Origin: Deltaproteobacteria bacterium
GTDB taxonomy: Bacteria > Myxococcota_A > Polyangia > Polyangiales > Ga0077539
Assembly: GCA_947477565.1 (NCBI GenBank)
Contig: CANJUR010000024.1
Span: 1-59,155, forward strand
Reading direction: 5' to 3'
Length of the DNA stretch: 59,155 nt
Positions 1 to 7,890 of the stretch are shown here, piece by piece; position 1 is the first letter of the stretch; each line of letters starts with the position of its first letter. The notes below the pieces were generated by a model. That model did not search any database. It had not been told where the DNA came from and saw only the letters and a list, made by a program, of their open reading frames with translations. The position numbers and the translations under genes are program-made.

Positions 1-77
1 AGGTGTCCACAGTAAGGACCGATCACACGGCGGGGACGACGAAGCTTTGGGGGGATACGGTGCGTGCGTGCAGGCGA

Positions 78-1091
78 TCAGCGCGCGAGGTTCTGCACGC
101 GGGAAATGAACGCCGCATCGGCGATGCGACCCACCAGCCGAGTGCGAGTGCGGGCGAATACGTCGTTCCACAGGGCGCGCTCGGTGTCTCCGACGGTGGT
201 GACGGTGATGCCGCGCGTGCCGATGGAGCGCACTGCGGCGACCTCGTCGCGGCGGAGGTTTTGGATCAGCAGCTGATGAAACTGCGTGGCCGTCTCACGC
301 AGGATCGCCTGCTGGTCGGCCGGAAGCGAGTTGATCTGGTTCTTGCCGAAGATGGTGGCGCCGACGATGACGCTCGTCGGCATGTCGAGCATGTGCGTGG
401 CGCGGGTGGTCCACTGCAGCGACACCGCTGCCACCGGCGAGGTGATGAACGAGTCTACCCGGTTGGTCTGCAGTGCCGTGAGCACCTCCGGGAGCTGCAT
501 CGCGACGGGCTGCACGCCTGCCTCGCGATAGAAGTCCGGCATGACGAGGTCGTCGCGCCAGACGTAGGGATGGGTGCCGCGCATGTCCACCGGAACGCGA
601 ACGGGGGTGCGCGAGAAGATCCGGCCGAAGCCGACGTCTGCCCAGCCCATGAAAGCGAAGCCCGCAGAATCGAAGGCGCGGACGATGTCCGTGTTGGTGC
701 CCACGCGCGCAGCATCGAGCTGCGCATACGTGCGAAACATTCCAGGCATCTGGAAGACCAGCGCGGGGCGGTGAACCTGCGCGAGGCCCACAGCCGTAAC
801 CGAGCCCGCGTCGAGGCGGCCGGCGCGAATCTTCCGCACCACCTCGGCCTCGTCACCCTGCACACCGCCCGGATAGATGCGCAGCGAGAGGGCCTGGTTG
901 GTGCGGCGACGAAGTTCGCGATTCCAGGCATCGAGCACACGCATCCAGGTGGAGCCAGCGGGGGCCAGCGTCGCAAGGGAGAGGGTGCGCGTCGCCGCCG
1001 GAGCGGGCTGCGCTTCGACCGCGCGGCCCGCGAAGAGCGCACCGAGCGCGCCAAACCCGACCGCCAACAGAGCCAACCGATAGCGTTTCAT
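78..1091 (-). CDS. TRAP transporter DctP-family substrate-binding protein
   Basis: Periplasmic solute-binding protein of the TRAP/DctP family, 337 aa from the ATG at 1091. A TTG four codons earlier is a less likely start. Residues 1-27 form a Sec signal peptide (KRYR, a hydrophobic core, then VEA before Gln). The mature protein opens with the family-typical TLAPAGSTWMRVLDAW and continues with the mixed alpha/beta composition of DctP proteins. It lies 81 bp downstream of a TatT-like lipoprotein on the same strand, the arrangement of TatP/TatT pairs described in Treponema. The membrane subunits DctQ and DctM are not in the window and would be expected just off the left edge. The ligand cannot be told from sequence. 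Confidence 0.88.
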   Translation of the reverse strand: MKRYRLALLAVGFGALGALFAGRAVEAQPAPAATRTLSLATLAPAGSTWMRVLDAWNRELRRRTNQALSLRIYPGGVQGDEAEVVRKIRAGRLDAGSVTAVGLAQVHRPALVFQMPGMFRTYAQLDAARVGTNTDIVRAFDSAGFAFMGWADVGFGRIFSRTPVRVPVDMRGTHPYVWRDDLVMPDFYREAGVQPVAMQLPEVLTALQTNRVDSFITSPVAAVSLQWTTRATHMLDMPTSVIVGATIFGKNQINSLPADQQAILRETATQFHQLLIQNLRRDEVAAVRSIGTRGITVTTVGDTERALWNDVFARTRTRLVGRIADAAFISRVQNLAR

Positions 1092-1172
1092 GGAGTGTCT
1101 CAACTCTTGGGAGGGAGGGTGGTGGCTACCCCAACCGGGACGGTGCGCCCGAGGAGGGGGTCGATGGTGGAA

Positions 1173-2213
1173 TCAATTGGCAGAAGGAGCGGCAGGAGCC
1201 TCAACGGGCGGCGTCGCGGCGGCGTCGGCTGCGGGAATCTCGGCAGGCGCATCGGCCGCGGGGGCCGCGGCGCCATCAGCGGGATCGGCAGGAGCGATGA
1301 GGTCGTCGATCTGCGCGAGGTAGCGACGGGCGCGACGCTTGGCGATCTGGTTCGCGAGACGCTGCTCGGGCATCACGTCACCGGCGTCGATGACCTCTTG
1401 CAGCATCCGAGTGTAGAGCGCCCGGTCTTGAACCATCACCGCGAACACCCGGGCCATCATCACCTTGTAGGTGAGGAAGTTACCGTTGGTGCGCGCGATG
1501 GCCGTTTCGAACATCTCGCGCGCCCGTACAGGGTCTCCGCCGAGGGAGGCCGATGTGCGCGCGTGGTACGAGCCCATCGCGACGTATGGCGCGTAGTTGT
1601 TGAAGGTTGGATCGAGTTGGAAGACGCGCTCGAAGCAGGCGATGGCGAAGGGCAGATCGGCCAGCACGTCGGGATCTTCCTTGTTGAGGCTGATGTGCCG
1701 CGCCCAGTTGTAACCGAGCCAGAAGACCATCCCGGCATGCTCCTGGTCGTCGAACTGCTGGAGGTACGAGCGCCACGCGTCGATGCCTCGGTGGTACGCA
1801 CCGCGGGCGCCGCCGTCGCCGTCTTCTTCCAACGTCAGCGATTCGAAGCTGATCTCCTTGCCGCGGAGGTACGAAATCGTCGCTCGGTTGCGGTAGTACT
1901 CGATGCGCGCCTCGTCGTCGGCGACCTCAGCCTCTTCCATCCGGTCTTCGAGAAACCCGAACCCGAACGACCCGAGAGCGCGCGCTAGATTGGCACGCAG
2001 CATCTGGTTGTGCGGGATGATCAGCAGGAGGCCTTCCATCTGCGTGATGGAGTACGGCAGCGAGGCCTCGGCGAGGGCCGGGTCGGCGAACGCTTGAATC
2101 GCCGGCGATGCCTGATTCATCACGCGGGCTGTGGAGCCCGCAATCATCTTGGCGCAACCCAACTGCCCGATCGCGACGGCCGCGAGCAGGAACCCCGTCT
2201 GAAAACGTCGCAT
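1173..2213 (-). CDS. TatT-like TRAP-associated TPR lipoprotein
   Basis: Predicted 346-aa lipoprotein resembling the T component (TatT) of TRAP-T transporters, a helical TPR-like protein that binds the DctP-type protein at the membrane. The signal peptide ends at Cys20 (GQLGC). The body is helical with TPR-like pairs (NRATISYLRGKEI, HARTSASLGGDPVRAREMFETA). The last 40 residues are Ala/Pro-rich and probably disordered. The ATG at 2213 follows a 140-bp divergent intergenic region. It probably heads an operon with the binding-protein gene. The family call rests on the recognisable PYSITQMEGLLLIIPHN and LARALGSFGFGF stretches and on the neighbour. A generic TPR lipoprotein is the alternative. Confidence 0.75.
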   Translation of the reverse strand: MRRFQTGFLLAAVAIGQLGCAKMIAGSTARVMNQASPAIQAFADPALAEASLPYSITQMEGLLLIIPHNQMLRANLARALGSFGFGFLEDRMEEAEVADDEARIEYYRNRATISYLRGKEISFESLTLEEDGDGGARGAYHRGIDAWRSYLQQFDDQEHAGMVFWLGYNWARHISLNKEDPDVLADLPFAIACFERVFQLDPTFNNYAPYVAMGSYHARTSASLGGDPVRAREMFETAIARTNGNFLTYKVMMARVFAVMVQDRALYTRMLQEVIDAGDVMPEQRLANQIAKRRARRYLAQIDDLIAPADPADGAAAPAADAPAEIPAADAAATPPVEAPAAPSAN

Positions 2214-2353
2214 AACAACAGCCGATAGACCGAACCCACCACCCGTGTCAACGACCTCGCTCGATGGTTGTGCGAAGCACGTTCTCGGTGATGTTCTCTG
2301 CCTCCATACCGCTGCTAAAGACAGTATGGCGCCGCCTTCGTACCACCCTCAAT
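2214..2353. promoter_or_regulatory. Divergent intergenic region between TRAP pair and protease pair
   Basis: This 140-bp gap separates the leftward TRAP genes from the rightward secreted-protein pair, so it must hold promoters in both directions. It contains a 6-bp inverted repeat, CCATAC at 2304-2309 and GTATGG at 2324-2329, which could be an operator. No convincing -35/-10 boxes were seen. Confidence 0.3.
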
Positions 2354-2941
2354 ATGCCCCTGCGAACCCATACTCGCCACGCGGTCCTCGCGCTCATCCT
2401 CGTCCTCACGCCCACGGCGCTGGGCACCACGCTGGTCGCGCGCCCGCTCGATGCGATGATTCGCGAGGCAGACGCGGTTGCCCTCGTCACCACCGCCGAC
2501 CCCCTCGTAGCCCGCACCCGCTGGATCGACGGGCGCATCGTCACCGACCTCGACATCTCCGTCGTCGAGACCCTCCGCGGTGACCTGCCCGTGGGCCCGC
2601 TCACCCTCCGTCTCCCGGGTGGCACCGTCGGTGCGATCACCCAGCGCCTCCCCGGTGCGCCCACTTTCTCGGCCGCCGGTAGCTGGATCGTCCTCCTCCG
2701 CCGCCTGCCCGACGGCGCCTACACCGTGTTCGACCTCTGCCTGGGTCAGCTTCCCATCGTCCTCGACCGGGTCACACGTGAGTCCCTCGTGCGCCCCCCG
2801 GCCACTGCCGACGTCACCCTCATCACCGACCCGCGCGCTGCCCCCCTCGCGGTCGTCACCAGCACCGCGCTCCAGGAGATTCCGGCCGCCGGGATGCCCT
2901 TCGAGCGCTTCGCCGCCCTCGTTCGTTCCCTCTCGAAGTGA
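2354..2941 (+). CDS. Secreted protein coupled to matrixin protease
   Basis: A 195-aa exported protein from the ATG at 2354; the frame is open further upstream but the signal peptide fits this start. Residues 1-24 form a signal peptide (RTHTRH then a Leu-rich core). The mature part has the pattern of a myxobacterial secreted family: an EADAVALV strand, an extended ETLRGD segment, LPGG, and SWIVLLRR followed by YTVFDL. No catalytic motif was found. Its stop codon overlaps the GTG of the matrixin gene (GTGA), so the two are probably translated together. In related genomes such proteins sit next to matrixin-type proteases, which suggests a partner or pro-domain-like role. That role is inference. 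Confidence 0.6.
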   Translation: MPLRTHTRHAVLALILVLTPTALGTTLVARPLDAMIREADAVALVTTADPLVARTRWIDGRIVTDLDISVVETLRGDLPVGPLTLRLPGGTVGAITQRLPGAPTFSAAGSWIVLLRRLPDGAYTVFDLCLGQLPIVLDRVTRESLVRPPATADVTLITDPRAAPLAVVTSTALQEIPAAGMPFERFAALVRSLSK

Positions 2942-3852
2942 CCCCCCCGACCCGCATGCGCCTCCTCCGCCCCTCCCTGGCCGTCGCGCTCAGCCTTGTC
3001 CCTGCCCTCACGCTCGCACCCACGACGGCACTGGCTTTCTGTCGCACGACCACATGCGGCTCGCAGCCCGACCCAACCCAATGCCCCGCCTGCGGTAGCG
3101 CCATCGCGTGGGAGAGCGCGTGCATCGGCCTCCGAGTGGACGCCCGGGTGCTTCCAGACACCCTGACCGCCGCGGCCTTCCATGGCCACGTCGCCGACGC
3201 GGCGCGCGCGTGGTCGTCGTTTCTCTGCCCGGGCACGATCCGCCCACCGTCCTTCGCGATGACCGTCCTCGAGGACCTCGCCTTCCCCGTGGGCTACTTC
3301 GAGGGCGCGCCGAACGTGAATACCATCACGTTTCGCAACCACTGGGGCGACGACGTCTTCCACGCACCGGACGCCGCGGCGATCACCATCGTGACCTTCA
3401 CTTCGCCGAGCGCGCACATCCGCGACGCCGACACCGAGCTTAACCTCCGCAGCGCTGCCAACCCCCGGGGTTTCGTCTTCGCGACAGACGGGCGCACCAA
3501 CGCAGCCGACCTCGACACCATCGTGACCCACGAACTCGGGCACACTCAGGGCCTCGCCCACTCGAGCGAGCGCTCCGCCGTGATGTGGTACTCCGCAGGC
3601 CGTGGCGAACTGCGACGCGTGCCCACGGACGACGACCGCGCCGGCCTCTGCGCGATCTATCCGACGCGCATCCCGGAGGCCTGCACCCCCGACACCGGAC
3701 GCCTCACCTTTGGCGGCGACGGGCTCTCCTGCACGACTTCGCACGGCAACCGCACATCCCCTGAGTGCCTACTGCTCGCGCTCGCTGCCGTCGCGCGCGT
3801 CGCCCAGTCGGGTCGGGCGCGTCGCGTGACACGCACAACCCGAGCGGGCTGA
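2938..3852 (+). CDS. Matrixin-family secreted zinc metalloprotease
   Basis: Secreted metzincin protease of 304 aa. The GTG at 2938 overlaps the upstream stop; an ATG at 2956 is also possible. A signal peptide covers about residues 7-33 and ends ALA before Phe. The zinc site HELGHTQGLAH is at residues 198-208 (ligands H198, H202 and H208, catalytic E199), followed by the Met-turn at M216 (SAVMWYS), as in matrixins. The N-terminal part has several cysteines (CRTTTCG, CPACG). The C-terminus after CTTSHGNRTSP has a hydrophobic stretch and then Arg-rich residues, resembling a degenerate MYXO-CTERM sorting tail but without its clean Cys/RRR form. It could be an altered anchor or the product of a late frameshift. 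Confidence 0.85.
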   Translation: MTPPTRMRLLRPSLAVALSLVPALTLAPTTALAFCRTTTCGSQPDPTQCPACGSAIAWESACIGLRVDARVLPDTLTAAAFHGHVADAARAWSSFLCPGTIRPPSFAMTVLEDLAFPVGYFEGAPNVNTITFRNHWGDDVFHAPDAAAITIVTFTSPSAHIRDADTELNLRSAANPRGFVFATDGRTNAADLDTIVTHELGHTQGLAHSSERSAVMWYSAGRGELRRVPTDDDRAGLCAIYPTRIPEACTPDTGRLTFGGDGLSCTTSHGNRTSPECLLLALAAVARVAQSGRARRVTRTTRAG

Positions 3853-3984
3853 CCTCGACCGCACGGCGGAGCGCCGCGGGACCATCGATGGATGGTGCAG
3901 GTGTCGCCCTGAAGGATGGCGTCGGCTCGACGCTGGTGCGGGCAGGGATGAGTTTAGGAAGGAAAGAGGGAGGCGCGGGTCAGG

Positions 3985-4782
3985 TCAAGCGACCCGTGCG
4001 AGAGCCGGGGCGTTTCTCGCCGCAGGGACGTTTGGCACGCGTGTCGCGGACCACAGCGGCGGGACCTTCGCGTCAACGCCGCGGATGCCGAAACAGACGA
4101 CCCCAGCGGTGCGCAACTGGTCGTAGCGCCGCTCGAGTAGATTCACGAGACGGTCGCGGTCGAGTGCCTCCGGAGTGCGGGCAGACGTCGTCGCCGGAAC
4201 GCCACTCGACGGCGTGATGGTCTGCACCAACCAGGCACCCCTCTCAGCGAGGATCTTGAAGTGCGCCGCCGTGAAGGGATGCTTGCCCGCAAGGGTCGCG
4301 TCAAACTCGCGGAAGAGCGCCACGATGGCGACAGCGTCACGGGCAGCATCAAGCTTGCCGGTGCCCTCGCGAATCGCCCTCACGCGGCCCGCGGGGACGA
4401 GGCCGAGACCGGCGGCGACCTCCAGGGAAAGGAGGGTGGCGGCGCGCAGCGGGCGGATGGCGCTGAGCGCAGCGTCGATCTCCCGGGTCGAGGGCGCAAC
4501 GGCGGGCACGCGGTCGGTCGCGTGAACGACCGCAAGCGCGAGGGCAGGAAGCTCGGCCAGGGCGACAACATCGACGGAGACCAGCAAGCGAGCGATCTCC
4601 GGGAGGCGGTCGGTCATGGCCGACATCGCACGGCCGACGTTGTGGTGAGCAACGGCGACGTTTTGACGAAAGACCACACCCCCGGTGAGAACAACGTCGG
4701 CAGTCAGAGGGAGGAAGTGCTCGAAAGCAAGCGCGGAGTCGGTGGTGCGGAAGGCCTTGGACAAGAGGACATGGAACTTCAT
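3985..4782 (-). CDS. Conserved hypothetical protein
   Basis: A 265-aa cytoplasmic protein of unknown function. The ATG at 4782 (MKFHVLLSK) is preferred because GAGG lies five bases upstream; an in-frame ATG at 4800 adds six residues but has a poorer ribosome site. There is no signal peptide, transmembrane segment or recognisable catalytic motif. The middle is Ala/Leu/Val-rich and helical. The N-terminus (FEHFLPLTADVVLTGGVVFRQN) looks like alternating strands. It is convergent with the matrixin gene and separated from its right neighbour by about 430 bp, so it is probably transcribed alone. No family was recognised. Confidence 0.6.
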   Translation of the reverse strand: MKFHVLLSKAFRTTDSALAFEHFLPLTADVVLTGGVVFRQNVAVAHHNVGRAMSAMTDRLPEIARLLVSVDVVALAELPALALAVVHATDRVPAVAPSTREIDAALSAIRPLRAATLLSLEVAAGLGLVPAGRVRAIREGTGKLDAARDAVAIVALFREFDATLAGKHPFTAAHFKILAERGAWLVQTITPSSGVPATTSARTPEALDRDRLVNLLERRYDQLRTAGVVCFGIRGVDAKVPPLWSATRVPNVPAARNAPALARVA

Positions 4783-4800
4783 GGGAACCTCATTCGACAT

Positions 4801-5209
4801 CGGGGATTCCGTTGCGGAACCGATGCGCGAGAGGTTGTCGGCAGCCGGGATGGGAACGGTTGCGAGGCATCACCGGAAAATCGGACGGACGCGAGAGAAC
4901 CGACGAAGATCCGACCGATGACGCACCGCCCCAGGAGGCAACGAAAGACGGCTCGAGCCGTGAGCGGCAGGGTGGAGAGCCTCACAGACACGGGGTGAGC
5001 CGCGATCGGTGGCCTGTGCAGGCTGCCAACCACGGCTCGCACCGCGCGGAGAAGGCTGTGGAGGCTCCGAGGGACGGCTCGAAGCTAAAACAGGAGGCCG
5101 CGGAGGCTAACGAGGGATGGGCGGATTCAATCCGTGCGACCAGCATCTGCCCTCGATCTTCAGCTCGCTCCCGATGGAGTTCAGCGCCTCGCGAGCCCGC
5201 CGCCCTCCC
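4801..5209. other. Intergenic region, no gene recognised
   Basis: About 409 bp between two leftward genes. It must hold the promoter of the gene at 3985-4782. Short purine-rich repeats (GGAGGC variants) occur at 5055-5115. Reading frames in both directions are Arg-rich and have no plausible start or domain. No tRNA, small RNA or mobile element was recognised. Confidence 0.4.
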
Positions 5210-6982
5210 TCACTCGGTGGGGCCGCGCCAGCTCCGGCCCTCATCGCGCGTCTCCAGCAGGTGCAAGCCCTCCGCGGTCGTGACCGCCAGAAGCACCCGC
5301 GCAGCGTCGCTGTAGATCTCGACCCCTCGCACCAACGCCCCGCGCTGCGTTGCCGCGGCGTCCAGAAGCACCCGCTCGTCCCCCCACACGGCGTCGTCCG
5401 GGCCGCGGCGCTGCACGGCCACCACCGTCCCGCTCGCCCGCACACTCAGCAGCGTCCCGCGAGCAGTGCGCGCGAAGCGCAGGGGCCACTCAGGGTGCAT
5501 TCGCCGTCCCCCGTTGGCCGTCGGCGTCTCGTACACCGGGAGGTCAACCGGCTGCGGCGCAACCGCGGCCCCGACGGAGCTGCACCCGCCATCGTTGCAC
5601 CACACCACCGGGCTCGACCGCGGGCGCTCGCGGCCGTGCAGCAGCAGCCCAGCCCCGTCGCAGCGCAGCGTCACCGACTCGTCGAAGCGCCGCCCGATCG
5701 GAGCCCGGGCGCTCCACACCTCCGTCGCCGCGCTCCCATCGACGATTGCCAGCCGCCACACCTCCCGCGCCGTCACCGCCAGCCAGAGCGTCGCCCCGGT
5801 GCGGCACATCGTCAGCCCCGGCCGCCGCTCGCGGGTGCGCCAGGCGTCCGGCACCGTCACCGACTGCACCGCCGCCCGCGCTCCGCCCGCCGCGCGCACC
5901 ACCCGCACCGCCGCCCCGTCGCCCTCCGGAGCCGTGTACGCAGCAAACACGGCCGCCAACCCCTCGCCCACCGCAATGTGCTCGTCCGCCGTCGAGCTTA
6001 TTGATACCGGTAAGAGCCGCACCGCCGTCGCCGGCTCCCGGCCCGCCACCGGGAGCCGCGCCAGCACCGGTCCCTGCCCCCGTACGGCCTCGCCCAACCA
6101 GAACACACCGTCGCGCACTACGCCATCAAGCATCACCCCGGTAGCGTCGACCCCAGCGGGCGGCGCCGCGATGCGTGCGACCCCGAGCGCGGCGTCCACT
6201 CCGTCGAGCAGCACCGGCGAGAGCCCATCGCCACGGCCGTCCTCTGCCAGCACGCGCACCATGCCCGATGGCCCCAGCGACCACGCGCGCGCCTCGTCGC
6301 GGGCCCGCACAACCACCGTGGGTATTCCCCCCGCGAGGGACACCGCGGAGATCGCCGGCGCGGGCGTCCCGACGAGAAACCGACGCGGGCTCCCGAGCGG
6401 CAGCGGAAAGAGCCCCGGCACGTCCAGCGTCAGCGGTGTCGGCAGCGGCGCCACGAACGGCGCGCGTCGCCCCTTCGACTCGAACACCATCGCTCCGCCG
6501 GTCGCGAGATCGATCTCCGCCGCGGTGCGCGCGAGCAACTCGGCCAGCACATCGAGGTCGGTCTCCCCGTCGCCCGCCCGCACCTGCCACACAAGACCCA
6601 CCCTGGACATCGCGCGGGTCAAATCTCGCGCGCGCCGCGCCACCTGCGTACTCGCCGCGCCGGGCCGGGCCGTGACATCCACCGCCGCGCCCTCCACAGC
6701 CAGTGCCCGGGCCAACGGGAGACATCCATCCATCCACGTGGGCGTCGGGGTGAGCGAGGTGTCCATGGCGAGGCGACGCAAGCGCTGGCGGGTCTCGTCC
6801 ACGTGATCGACGCGGCGCGCTCCCTCGGCGCCGACGAGACATAAACTCAGGGCGGCGAAGCGCTCGCGCTCGCTGCGACCCGCACGGGTGGCGGTGCGCC
6901 TACGCCAGTGCTCGACGCCGTACGCGAAGACACCGATCGCCGCGAAGGCCAGCAGAATCGGGTGGGAATTCGAGCGGCGCAT
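5210..6982 (-). CDS. Membrane-anchored protein with sialidase-like Asp-box end
   Basis: A 590-aa protein from the ATG at 6982; the open frame extends further upstream but would overlap the divergent phosphatase gene. A single membrane helix lies at about residues 7-24 (HPILLAFAAIGVFAYGVEHW) and is followed by a basic patch. The rest is probably extracytoplasmic and rich in short strands with regular WLAVTAREVWRLA and GVEIYSDAARVLLAVTTAEGLHLLETR segments, suggesting beta-propeller blades. The last segment, RDEGRSW, resembles a BNR/Asp-box (SxDxGxxW). No enzyme residues were recognised. It could be a sensor or surface-binding protein. Only the anchor and the propeller-like pattern are seen directly. 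Confidence 0.6.
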   Translation of the reverse strand: MRRSNSHPILLAFAAIGVFAYGVEHWRRRTATRAGRSERERFAALSLCLVGAEGARRVDHVDETRQRLRRLAMDTSLTPTPTWMDGCLPLARALAVEGAAVDVTARPGAASTQVARRARDLTRAMSRVGLVWQVRAGDGETDLDVLAELLARTAAEIDLATGGAMVFESKGRRAPFVAPLPTPLTLDVPGLFPLPLGSPRRFLVGTPAPAISAVSLAGGIPTVVVRARDEARAWSLGPSGMVRVLAEDGRGDGLSPVLLDGVDAALGVARIAAPPAGVDATGVMLDGVVRDGVFWLGEAVRGQGPVLARLPVAGREPATAVRLLPVSISSTADEHIAVGEGLAAVFAAYTAPEGDGAAVRVVRAAGGARAAVQSVTVPDAWRTRERRPGLTMCRTGATLWLAVTAREVWRLAIVDGSAATEVWSARAPIGRRFDESVTLRCDGAGLLLHGRERPRSSPVVWCNDGGCSSVGAAVAPQPVDLPVYETPTANGGRRMHPEWPLRFARTARGTLLSVRASGTVVAVQRRGPDDAVWGDERVLLDAAATQRGALVRGVEIYSDAARVLLAVTTAEGLHLLETRDEGRSWRGPTE

Positions 6983-7061
6983 CGGAGGCACTGGAGGTCG
7001 ATCGTAGCGGGGCCGCGCGGGGCCCGCCATGCGCTCCGCGTGGTAGACCGCTCCCACGCCG

Positions 7062-7856
7062 ATGGACATCACCATCAACGACGCGCACGCACTGTTGGCC
7101 GTAGCCCGGAAATCCGCGGCCATCCTGATGGAGGGCTACCGCCGCCCGGGGGAGGTGGAGTTCAAGGGCCCGATCGACCTCGTCACCCGATGGGATCGCG
7201 CAAGCGAAGACGCCCTCCGTACCGCCCTCGCGCAAGCCTATCCGGGCCTGCTCCTGGTGGCCGAGGAGAGCGCCGGGGCAGTGCTGCCAGACGGGCTCGC
7301 GCTCTGGGCCGACCCCCTCGACGGGACCACCAACTTCGTCCATGGGCACCCGTTCTTCGCGGTGTCCATCGGGCTCGCAGACGGCCCGACGCTGCTCGCC
7401 GGCGCAGTGGTCGCGCCCGCCCTCGGGCTGGAGTGGCACGCCGCACGGGGGCACGGCGCGTGGCGCAACGGCGTACCCTGCAACGTAAGCGCAACCACCA
7501 CGCTCGACCGCGCGCTGCTCGCGACGGGCTTCCCCTACGACAACGCCTGCAACCCACTTAACAACTTCCCGGAGTTTGCCGCCCTCACCCAGCGCTCGCG
7601 CGGAGTGCGGCGCTGCGGGGCCGCCGCGCTCGACCTCTGCCTCACCGCCGACGGCACCTTCGATGGCTACTGGGAGCGCTTCCTCAAGCCCTGGGACCTC
7701 GCCGCGGGCGCACTGCTCGTCCAGGAGGCGGGTGGTCGCACCTCAGGCCTCGACGGAGCCCCGGCGGACTTCCGCTCCGGCTGGATGGTGGCAACCAACG
7801 GCGTCATCCACAGTGATCTCGTCGCGGCGCTGGCTGCGGTGCGACACGGCGGGTGA
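7062..7856 (+). CDS. Inositol monophosphatase family protein
   Basis: Mg-dependent sugar-phosphate phosphatase of the IMPase/SuhB superfamily, 264 aa, the usual family length. Metal ligands are visible: EE at 68-69, the DPLDGTTNF motif at 84-92 and WDLAAG at 211-216. The conserved GHPFFAVSIGL and LVQEAGG segments are also present. The likely reaction is hydrolysis of inositol-1-phosphate or a related substrate (histidinol-phosphate, FBP or NADP phosphatases share the fold, so the substrate is uncertain). It is divergent from the anchored protein on its left, with about 79 bp between the starts. It is followed by a VWA lipoprotein gene with no obvious functional link. Confidence 0.93.
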   Translation: MDITINDAHALLAVARKSAAILMEGYRRPGEVEFKGPIDLVTRWDRASEDALRTALAQAYPGLLLVAEESAGAVLPDGLALWADPLDGTTNFVHGHPFFAVSIGLADGPTLLAGAVVAPALGLEWHAARGHGAWRNGVPCNVSATTTLDRALLATGFPYDNACNPLNNFPEFAALTQRSRGVRRCGAAALDLCLTADGTFDGYWERFLKPWDLAAGALLVQEAGGRTSGLDGAPADFRSGWMVATNGVIHSDLVAALAAVRHGG

Positions 7857-7890
7857 CGGAGCCGCCGGGCTGCGGTAGTAGGCCCCTCCC

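Noticed and set aside
3..1988. 661-residue open frame antisense to the TRAP pair
   Set aside because: It is a shadow frame produced by GC-biased codons; it lacks domain signals and runs opposite two well-supported genes.
3740..3852. Frameshift at the end of the matrixin gene
   Set aside because: The tail is odd but an Arg-rich hydrophobic ending is still plausible as a degenerate sorting signal; no alternative frame gives a clearly better one.
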